From the NCBI GenBank assembly GCA_030593185.1, contig JAUVHQ010000025.1, forward strand, positions 1 through 14,472: a stretch of 14,472 nucleotides of DNA, read 5' to 3'. The position numbers and the translations under genes were made by a program. Shown here piece after piece: positions 1-7,500 of the stretch. Under the pieces are notes generated by a model that saw only the letters and a program-made list of their open reading frames with translations, was not told the origin of the DNA and did no database searches. The number at the start of each line of letters is the position of its first letter. Positions within the stretch are counted from its first letter, which is position 1. Source of the stretch: Bacteroidota bacterium (GTDB lineage Bacteria > Bacteroidota > Bacteroidia > Bacteroidales > VadinHA17).

Positions 1-1129
1 CGTGTCCATCGGGGAAAGTATACTTATCTACCTGGGGTTTTATTGTTTCTTTAACTATACCGGGCCATTTTTCCAGTTTCTCAACCTGAATCTCATGATC
101 AAAATGTCCAATATTACAGACAATAGACTGGTCTTTCATTTTAGACATATGATCAGCAGTGATCACATCAAAATTCCCTGTTGCTGTTACAAAAATATTT
201 CCTTCGTCGAGTGCATCTTCAACGGTTTTTACTTCAAATCCTTCCATTGCAGCCTGCAATGCGCAGATAGGATCAATTTCAGTAACAATAACGCGTGCCC
301 CGTATGATTTCATTGATTTGGCAGATCCCTTTCCCACATCACCATATCCGCAAACAACAACTACCTTACCTGCAATCATTACATCGGTAGCTCTTTTAAT
401 CCCGTCGGCAAGTGATTCGCGGCATCCATAAAGGTTATCAAATTTCGATTTTGTAACTGAATCATTCACATTTATGGCAGGTGTAAGAAGTGTTCCAATC
501 TCTTTCATCTGGTACAAACGATGAACCCCGGTAGTTGTTTCCTCTGAAATACCTTTCAACTCCTTTACATTCCTGTGCCATCTACCGGGGTCTTCATTCA
601 TTACACTTTTTAGTTGTGCTAAAATAATTGCCTCCTCGCGATTATCCGGTTGCTTATCCAACAAAGATGGGTCTTCTTCAACCTGGTAACCTTTATGCAT
701 AAGCAGGGTTCCATCCCCGCCGTCATCTACAATAAGGTTAGGACCTTTTTCCCCTGGAAAAGTCAAAGCCTGTGTAAGGCACCACCAGTATTCTTCCAGC
801 GTTTCGCCTTTCCATGCAAAAACAGGAATACCTTTCTTTGCAATTACAGCCGCAGCATGATCCTGGGTTGAAAAAATATTGCAACTTGCCCAGCGCACGT
901 CAGCTCCAAGTTCAACCAGGGTTTCAATCAATACAGCAGTCTGAATTGTCATATGTAATGATCCTGTTATTCTGGCACCTTTTAAAGGTTTTGTAGCAGC
1001 AGATTTTTTCCTGATTGCCATTAGTCCCGGCATCTCTTTTTCAGCAATTTCGACCTCTTTCCTGCCCCAGTCGGCAAGTGAAATATCTTTAACTTTATAA
1101 TTCATATTTTCTACCATTGTATTTTCCAT
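1..1129 (-). CDS. ahcY: S-adenosylhomocysteinase (adenosylhomocysteine hydrolase), 3' end cut by the window edge
   Basis: Cytosolic NAD-dependent enzyme of the methyl cycle that hydrolyses S-adenosylhomocysteine to adenosine and homocysteine. I translated 376 codons from the ATG at 1129 to position 2; the reading ends in FPDGH, so roughly the last 90-100 residues are outside the window. Visible family signatures are the substrate segment TGSLHMTIQTAVLIETL (residues 55-71), SEETTTGVHRL (about 196-205), the catalytic stretch NDSVTKSKFDN (222-232; K227 and D231 correspond to the catalytic Lys/Asp), and the NAD-binding loop GYGDVGKG (261-268). In-frame ATGs at codons 5 and 9 are alternative starts; no clear Shine-Dalgarno sequence decides between them, so I chose the longest. 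It lies 46 bp downstream of ribF on the same strand and could be co-transcribed with it. Identity is essentially certain; only the exact start is open. Confidence 0.96.
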   Translation of the reverse strand, partial: MENTMVENMNYKVKDISLADWGRKEVEIAEKEMPGLMAIRKKSAATKPLKGARITGSLHMTIQTAVLIETLVELGADVRWASCNIFSTQDHAAAVIAKKGIPVFAWKGETLEEYWWCLTQALTFPGEKGPNLIVDDGGDGTLLMHKGYQVEEDPSLLDKQPDNREEAIILAQLKSVMNEDPGRWHRNVKELKGISEETTTGVHRLYQMKEIGTLLTPAINVNDSVTKSKFDNLYGCRESLADGIKRATDVMIAGKVVVVCGYGDVGKGSAKSMKSYGARVIVTEIDPICALQAAMEGFEVKTVEDALDEGNIFVTATGNFDVITADHMSKMKDQSIVCNIGHFDHEIQVEKLEKWPGIVKETIKPQVDKYTFPDGH

Positions 1130-1175
1130 TTCATCTAATTTAATTATTCAACACAAATTTAATCAATTTATTATA

Positions 1176-2111
1176 TCACAGGTTTTTTAGTATTTCCTGT
1201 GCATCTATTTTGTCCTGTTTGAGTTGTTCTACCAGGAGATCAATATTATCAAATTTTTTCTCATCCCGTATCCTCTCTTTGAACAGCAGGGTTGCTTTCT
1301 GCCCGTATATTTCTTTATCAAAATCAAAAATATGCACTTCCACACTGGGTGGTTCACCTGTATGATTAACAGTAGGACGAAATCCAATATTCAGCATACC
1401 ACCATATTTGGCATCCCCCAACAGAACCTCAACAGCATAAACCCCTATCTTTGGTATTAGTTTATAAGTTTCATTAGAAAAAATATTTGCAGTGGGGAAC
1501 CCCATTTTTCTACCGATTTTCTTACCTGTAACAATCCTTCCCCTGAATAAAAAATCGTATCCAAGCAGGTTGTTTGCTAAAGATATATCTCCATTCCATA
1601 AAGCTTTCCTGATCCGTGTTGAACTTATTTTCTCCTCTTCAGCAATCTTCAATTCAAGCTGGTTAACTTCAATTCCAAATTTGTCTGAACATGACTTAAT
1701 TGCTTCGAAATCTCCGGTTCTGTCCTTTCCGAACTGGTTATCGGCTCCAACTAAAAGATGCCTTGTCCCTATTTTATCTACCAGAATCTCTTCAATAAAC
1801 TCGCAGGTAGTTTCATTACTTATCCTGCGTGTAAAAGGCAGAATAATAAGATGGTCGACCCCTGCTTTTTCCAAAAGTCCTTTTTTTTCTTCCAGTGTAT
1901 TTAACAATTTGAACAAATATTGGTCATTAGCCAGAAATATCCTGGGATGAGGCCAGAAAGTAAGTATCACAGATTCTCCCTTAACCTTGTCTCTATATTC
2001 TGCAAGAGTTTTCAGAATATGCTGATGTCCACGGTGTACACCATCAAAAATACCCACTGTAACTACCGGGTTTTTAATATCATACCTATCCTGTTCTTTA
2101 TATACCTGCAT
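1176..2111 (-). CDS. ribF: Bifunctional riboflavin kinase / FAD synthetase
   Basis: Makes FMN from riboflavin and then FAD from FMN, using ATP, in the cytosol. The 311-residue protein has the usual two-domain length. The N-terminal nucleotidyltransferase (FAD synthetase) domain, about residues 14-180, shows the GIFDGVHRGH motif (20-29), TFWPHPR (51-57), FGKDRTGD (127-134) and ISSTRIR (162-168). The C-terminal riboflavin kinase domain, about 185-311, shows GRIVTGKKIGRKMGFPTANI (191-210), with the PTAN nucleotide/metal-binding motif, and VEVHIFDFDKEIYG (257-270), whose first Glu or nearby acid is the expected catalytic base. The start at 2111 gives MQVYKEQDRY directly before the first domain, and the gene ends in TGA. 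It is divergent from glgB across a 116-bp gap and sits upstream of ahcY. It has no functional tie to the glycogen genes beyond location. Confidence 0.97.
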   Translation of the reverse strand: MQVYKEQDRYDIKNPVVTVGIFDGVHRGHQHILKTLAEYRDKVKGESVILTFWPHPRIFLANDQYLFKLLNTLEEKKGLLEKAGVDHLIILPFTRRISNETTCEFIEEILVDKIGTRHLLVGADNQFGKDRTGDFEAIKSCSDKFGIEVNQLELKIAEEEKISSTRIRKALWNGDISLANNLLGYDFLFRGRIVTGKKIGRKMGFPTANIFSNETYKLIPKIGVYAVEVLLGDAKYGGMLNIGFRPTVNHTGEPPSVEVHIFDFDKEIYGQKATLLFKERIRDEKKFDNIDLLVEQLKQDKIDAQEILKNL

Positions 2112-2130
2112 AATGGTTCGAAAATGTGCA

Positions 2131-2138
2131 CAAAATTA
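2131..2138 (-). promoter_or_regulatory. Candidate -7 promoter element for ribF
   Basis: Read on the minus strand this is TAATTTTG, an exact match to the Bacteroidota -7 consensus TAnnTTTG, about 20 bp before the ribF ATG at 2111. No good TTTG is present at the usual -33 spacing (the local sequence is TGAT/TGTG). An 8-mer this A+T-rich can also occur by chance, so the call rests on the match and the location. Confidence 0.3.
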
Positions 2139-2190
2139 CAAAAAAAGAGATTAAATTATCACATTTCTGAAAACATGAATTTAAATTTAT

Positions 2191-2198
2191 TATTTTAG
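2191..2198 (+). promoter_or_regulatory. Weak candidate -7 promoter element for glgB
   Basis: TATTTTAG has one mismatch to TAnnTTTG and lies about 30 bp before the glgB ATG at 2228, inside the 116-bp divergent gap with ribF. No convincing -33 box was seen. The call is positional and tentative. Confidence 0.18.
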
Positions 2199-2227
2199 AC
2201 TGTGTGAAAAATACTAACTGAAATCAT

Positions 2228-4246
2228 ATGCAAACACCCGGAATAATACGTCAAGACCCCTGGTTAAAACCTTTTCAGGAAATTATCCTGAACCGGGAAG
2301 AAAGAGCCAGGCAAAAAGAAAAAGAACTAACAGGAGATAAAAAGCTGGTAGATTTTGCTACAGGCTATTTATTTTTCGGACTTCATAAAACAAATAACAG
2401 CTGGATTTTTCGGGAATGGGCACCTAATGCCAGGAAAATTTATTTTATCGGTGAGTTCACAAACTGGGAAGAAAATGAGGAATACAGATTGATACAAAAA
2501 GACTGCGGAAACTGGGAAATAAAATTATCAGGAAACATTTTACAACATGGAGCACTGTAAAGGTTATCGGTTCACTGGGAAGATGGAAGTGGTAACCGTA
2601 TCCCTTCTTATGCAAAATATGTGGTACAGAATGAAACAACAAAAATCTTCAATGCGAATGTCTGGGCTCCGGAGAAACCATACATTTGGAAATACCCTGA
2701 TTACAAACCCGTAAAAACCTCACTTCTTATTTATGAAGCACATGTTGGAATGGCAACCGAAGAAGAAAAAACCGGCACATTTGAGGAATTCAGAAAAAAT
2801 GTTTTACCAGGAATAGCAAAATCCGGATATAATGCCATCCAGCTTATGGCAATACAGGAACATCCATATTACGGTTCTTTCGGTTATCATGTTTCCGGTT
2901 TTTTTGCTGTTTCCTCCCGTTTTGGAACGCCTGAAGAATTAAAAGCACTTATTGATGATGCACATGGTTATGGTATTGCAGTAATAATGGACCTTGTTCA
3001 TTCGCATGCTGTAAAAAATGAGATTGAAGGTATAGCCCGTTTCGATGGAACATGTTATCAATATTTTCACGAGGGTTCCCGGCGTGAACATATTGCCTGG
3101 GATTCTCTTTGTTTTGATTATGGTAAAAACGAAGTTTTACATTTCCTTTTGTCTAATTGCAAGTTCTGGCTTGACGAATATCATTTCGATGGTTTTCGAT
3201 TCGATGGTGTGACCAGTATGCTTTATCTTGACCACGGACTTTCCCGGAATTTCACATCTTATAATGATTATTATGACGGAAATCAGGACGAAGATGCCAT
3301 TACCTATCTGATTCTGACAAATAAGCTTATACATCAATTCAAACCTGATGCGATTACTATTGCAGAGGAAATGAGTGGAATGCCGGGTTTGGGTAGTACA
3401 ATAAAAGACGGAGGATTTGGTTTTGATTACCGTCTTGCTATGGGAACGCCTGATTACTGGATAAAGCTTATTAAAGAAATACCGGACGAGCAATGGAATG
3501 TCAGTCAGATTTATCATGAATTAACGAACCACCGTTCTGAGGAAAAAAGTATTAGTTATACCGAATCTCATGATCAGGCTTTGGTTGGTGACAAAACTAT
3601 AATCTTCAGGCTGACAGATAAGGAAATGTATTTTCACATGAAAAAAGATGATCAAAACCTGATTATTTACCGGGGGATTGCTCTTCACAAGATGATCCGG
3701 TTGATAACTATTGCTACTTCCGGTGGGGGTTATCTGAACTTTATGGGTAATGAATTTGGTCATCCTGAGTGGATTGACTTCCCCAGAGAGGGTAACAACT
3801 GGTCGTATAAATATGCTCGAAGACAATGGAGTTTAATGCATAACCGGAGTCTCAAATATCATTACCTTTCCGATTTCGACAGGGATATGATAACTATTAT
3901 TAATGAAGGAAATTGTTATTCCGAACCATTCCCATATAAAATCGTTTCTCATGAAGGGGACCAGGTTCTGGCTTTCAAACGGGCCAATTTATTATTCATA
4001 TTTAATTTCAATCCTTCTGTCTCTTTTAAAGATTATGGAATTCTTGTCGACCCTGCTAAATACAAAATAATTTTAAACACTGATGATAAAAAATTCGGTG
4101 GTCAGGGACTGGTAGATCAAACATTGATTTACTATCCTGTTAAACCGGGGGAGCAGGTCTCCCCGGAACAATATTTTCTAAAATTATATTTGCCCAGCAG
4201 AACTGCACTGGTTTTTAAGCAGGAAAAATCCAGGCAAATACGATAG
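2228..4246 (+). pseudogene. glgB: GH13 1,4-alpha-glucan branching enzyme, interrupted by one in-frame stop (TAA at 2558-2560)
   Basis: Would transfer a cut alpha-1,4 chain onto a C6 hydroxyl, creating the alpha-1,6 branches of glycogen. The frame from ATG 2228 to TAG 4244-4246 is 672 codons, a normal length for the eukaryote-like branching enzymes of Bacteroidota. Codon 111 is TAA, where the family context HGxLYKL suggests Tyr. The frame does not shift across it: homology resumes at once as RLSVHWEDG and VVQNETTKIFNANVWAPEKP. Codons 1-110 hold the N-terminal helix and most of the CBM48 domain (about 47-130). The GH13 barrel follows, with nucleophile D326 (DGFRFDGVTSM), acid/base E380 (TIAEEMSGMPG) and transition-state D449 (YTESHDQALVGD). 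The C-terminus ends with the family-typical LYLPSRTALVF. All catalytic residues are intact. The stop could be a recent nonsense mutation, a base-call error (TAT or TAC to TAA), or a read-through site. A GTG at 2621 could restart translation but would lose most of CBM48, and no ribosome-binding site precedes it. It converges on the synthase-phosphorylase gene. Confidence 0.9.
2558..2560 (+). other. Premature in-frame TAA stop codon inside glgB
   Basis: The codons around it read CAT GGA GCA CTG TAA AGG TTA TCG GTT CAC TGG, and both sides match the branching-enzyme family in the same frame. From my knowledge of the family, Tyr is usual at this position, so a single third-base change from TAT or TAC explains the stop. 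No insertion or deletion is needed. Confidence 0.85.
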
Positions 4247-4315
4247 TGTTATGTTAGCCACTGTCTGCATATTTTGCCATTAAAACTTGAACCCACTCCA
4301 AAAAGTGTTATTCTT

Positions 4316-4353
4316 GCCACCCCGGTACAGTCGTTCCTCCTTACGGGGCAGGC
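4316..4353. repeat. Interrupted inverted repeat (possible hairpin)
   Basis: GCC-A-CCCCG (4316-4324) can pair with CGGGG-CA-GGC (4344-4353). This gives a 5-bp GC stem plus a 3-bp outer stem around a 19-nt loop. It is the only GC-rich spot in the gap. It could be a terminator-like or repeat-associated hairpin, but no T tract follows directly. Confidence 0.4.
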
Positions 4354-4400
4354 TAAGATACACAAAAGTTAAGGTAATGGAAATAAACCCTTTGTGAATC

Positions 4401-4424
4401 TTAGTGACTTAGTGTTTTAGTGGC
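4401..4424. repeat. Tandem octamer array, TTAGTGNN x3
   Basis: Three contiguous octamers, TTAGTGAC, TTAGTGTT and TTAGTGGC, are preceded by the related TTTGTGAATC (4391-4400). The first six bases are fixed and the last two vary. Such motifs recur in intergenic DNA of this phylum in my experience; function is unknown. Confidence 0.6.
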
Positions 4425-4483
4425 ATTTTTTTTGACTTTTCGAAGCGGACTCAAACTTCACTATTGTTATTTTCTTTTTTGCC

Positions 4484-4511
4484 GACTGTGGACTGTAGAC
4501 TGCCGACTGAT
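4484..4511. repeat. Tandem heptamer array, GACTGNN x4
   Basis: Four contiguous heptamers, GACTGTG, GACTGTA, GACTGCC and GACTGAT, share the first five bases. A preceding GCC (4481-4483) may be the tail of a degenerate fifth unit. The array ends 15 bp before the stop codon of the minus-strand fusion gene. The pattern is that of short tandemly repeated heptamers known in several bacterial phyla. Confidence 0.65.
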
Positions 4512-4526
4512 TAGTTACAAACGTTA

Positions 4527-7500
4527 CTATATCCACTTCAGACAAATGAAATCCTGTCTGTGAGACAAATTTTCATGTTTAGGAAATAATCTGAACCCAT
4601 AAGTAAAACTACCGGGGGTGGTTGGTATTATTTTAACCTTGAAATAAGCTCTGCCTTCTTCATATTTTTCCAATGTAAATTCTTGTTTATGTACAAGTTT
4701 AATACGACCATTTCCCCTTTTATCCGAAACAACTATTTCCAGACCGACATCTGAAGGAGGAATATCCTTAAGATCAACAACTACACTTCCGAAATATTCC
4801 TCTCCCAATTGATATGAACTTTCAGCAGGGTTAGAAATGTCAACAGAAACCACCTCTATATTATCCCATGATTTCAGGATTTTCAATTTCCAGGCAGCTA
4901 TTTTTTTTGCCATAGAAAAATTATCCTTTTTCAATTCCATGGTTCTGGTAAAAAGCTTACTATAAAATTTTTGCTGGTAATCTGTCAACATTCGTTTCAT
5001 TGTATAATCCTGAGCAATTTCCCCCATGGATTTCTTAATAAATCCGATCCACTCTTTTGGCACGCCGTTTTTATCCCTTTTGTAGAAAGCCGGAATTATT
5101 TCATTTTCAAGCAAATGATATATAGTTTCGGCATCAAGTTCATCCTGAAAATCCTGATTATCATAAGTTCGTTTTTCACTCAGCGCCCATCCGGCATTTG
5201 GTTTATAGCCCTCAGCCCACCATCCGTCCAGAACACTAAAATGTAATGTCCCGTTCATGATGGCCTTCTCACCGCTTGTTCCGGATGCCTCCAATGGTCG
5301 TGTAGGTGTATTCAACCAAACATCTACTCCCTGGATAAGCCTTTTTGCAAGTTCAATATCATAATTCTGCAGAAATAAAATCTTTCCGATAAATTCAGGT
5401 TTTTTTGAAAATTCATAAACTTTCTTAATCAGTGACTTGCCGCCACCATCATTCGGATGAGCTTTCCCTGCAAAAAGAAACCGGACCGGTTTTTCAGGTG
5501 AATTCAGAATTTTTTCCAGCCTTTCGGTATCATTAAATATTAAATGAGCTCGTTTATAAGTGACAAATCTACGGGCAAAGCCAATGGTTAATGCATTATC
5601 ATTCAGTTTCTCAGTGATTTCAGCAATATGTTTTGGGTTTTCATTCCTTTGAATCCAGTTTAGCTTAAACCTTTCCTTCAAATGAGAGATCATTTTACTC
5701 TTTAATTTTTGCTTAATATTCCAGATTTCTTCATCTTTCAATTCATAAATCATTTTCAAACTTTCTTTCTGCATTTGATTTTTCCGGATATCTTCACCAT
5801 TCAACTGTGCGAAAATCTGCATCCACTCACGTGCAATCCATGTTGGAAAATGAACTCCGTTCGTTACATGTCCGATATGCAACTCTTCCGGTAAATACCC
5901 TTGCCAGAGTTTATTAAACATTTCGCGGGTTATCTGCCCATGAATTTTACTAACACCATTTATTTCCTGTGATAAAGCAGCGGCAAGGTAACTCATATTA
6001 AACTTCTCCTGCCTGTCTTCCTTATTGCTTCTACCGAAAGACATTAATTCATCCCAGGAAATATTAAGACGTTCAGGATAGTGGGCAATATAGGTTCGCA
6101 GCAAATCTTCATCAAATGCATCATGTCCGGCCGGTACCGGAGTATGAGTAGTAAAGAGGGTTGAGCTTCTGACGATTTCCAATGCTTCATTAAAGGTAAA
6201 TTTATTCCAGACAATCAATATTTTTAATCTTTCTAATCCGATAAAAGCTGAATGTCCTTCATTACTATGAAACAAATCGGGTGTTATCCCTAATTTGTGC
6301 AAAGCCCGGATTCCTCCAATTCCAAGCAAAAGTTCCTGCTTCAGACGATTTTCATTATCTCCTCCATATAAATGATGGGTGATAATACGATCTCCCTCCA
6401 CATTAGCTTCAAAATCAGTATCAAGAAGGTAAAGAGTTACTTTACCAATTTTAGCCTCCCATATCCTGGCAGTAAGAGTCCTTCCGGGAAAAATTAATGA
6501 TATGGTTTCCCAGTTTCCGTCTGCATTTTTTACAGGCGAAACGGGACATTTTGCAAATGATTGAGCCTCATAAGATGCTTGTTGTTCACCGCTGAGAGAA
6601 AGAATCTGTTTAAAATAACCATATTTATATAATAACCCGATACCTACAATATTAAAACAAGAATCACTAGCTTCTTTAAGATAGTCTCCTGCAAGAATAC
6701 CAAGACCCCCTGAAAATATTTTTAAAGTGTTGTGCAAACCATATTCCATACTAAAATATGCTACTTTGGGTTGATTTTCATTAGGCTTCCGATTTAAATA
6801 GAGCTGGAATTCCTGATAAACTTTATCCAGTTTTGCCATAAATTTTACATCTTTCTCTAAAACCAACATTTTTTTGTAACCAACTTTTTCAAGCAAAACA
6901 ATTGGATTAAATTGGCATTCTTCCCATAATACCGGATTAATAATTTTAAAAAGATCTTCAGTTTCAGGGTTCCATGACCACCATAAGTTTTTCGACAGTA
7001 TATTGAGCCTCTCCAGTTTCTGGGGTAATTTAGATTCAACATATAGCTTATTCCAAACCGGCAACGAGACTTGTGTCCGGCTAATTTTAACCGGCTCGGA
7101 TTTCCCCGGAATGAACATTCGCCTGGTATCAGATTCTTTCATAGCTTTTTTCAAAGCAATACTAAATGCTTCGTGATAATATTTGATCAGGTTTTCCCAT
7201 AAAGCAATTCTCGAAATTTCGTAAGCTTTTTTTCGTACTTTTTCAACATCTTCTTTTGATAATCCGGAAAAATATTTCAGATGAAGAAAGATAGCATCAA
7301 CAACATTTTCATAATCATCATCCTTCCTTTCAACAACAACAATCCCGTTACCTTTATCCTTAACCTTATTGTTCACCCAACGGCCAAATCCTGCCAGTGA
7401 AGTAGTAATAGTAGGCACATGAAAAGCCAGGCTTTCCAACGGGGTATATCCCCAGGGTTCGTAATATGAAGGGAATACAGTAATATCAAAACCAATCAGT

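Larger units (their letters stand above)
4247..4526. repeat. Non-coding 280-bp patch with an inverted repeat and two tandem short-repeat arrays
   Basis: This gap separates the convergent glgB and GT3-GT35 genes and has no plausible coding frame. It holds three kinds of structure in series: an interrupted inverted repeat (4316-4353), an octamer array (4401-4424) and a heptamer array (4484-4511), with T-rich runs at about 4425-4440 and 4471-4480 between them. The pieces resemble dispersed intergenic repeats I associate with Bacteroidota genomes, though I could not confirm copy number here. The region must also contain the 3' ends of both flanking transcripts, and I saw no classical GC hairpin followed by a U tract. 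Confidence 0.6.

Noticed and set aside
2..431. Plus-strand open frames at the left edge
   Set aside because: They lie antisense to the conserved ahcY coding sequence, which explains the region fully.
1492..1950. 152-codon plus-strand open frame
   Set aside because: It is antisense to ribF, whose motifs fill the same stretch, and its translation shows no recognisable family.
2540..2630. Frameshift or programmed frameshifting in glgB
   Set aside because: The sequence on both sides of the stop matches the family in the same frame; one substitution explains it and no base is gained or lost.
3137..3826. Minus-strand open frames of 126 and 101 codons
   Set aside because: They are antisense to the catalytic part of glgB and resemble no protein I know.
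2228..4246. Altered genetic code in which TAA is read as an amino acid
   Set aside because: The debranching gene ends at a family-typical C-terminus with TAA at 11744-11746, and no other gene in the window has an internal TAA.
4391..4511. CRISPR array
   Set aside because: The units are 7-8 bp and contiguous, with no spacers and no repeat of CRISPR length, and no cas genes are present.
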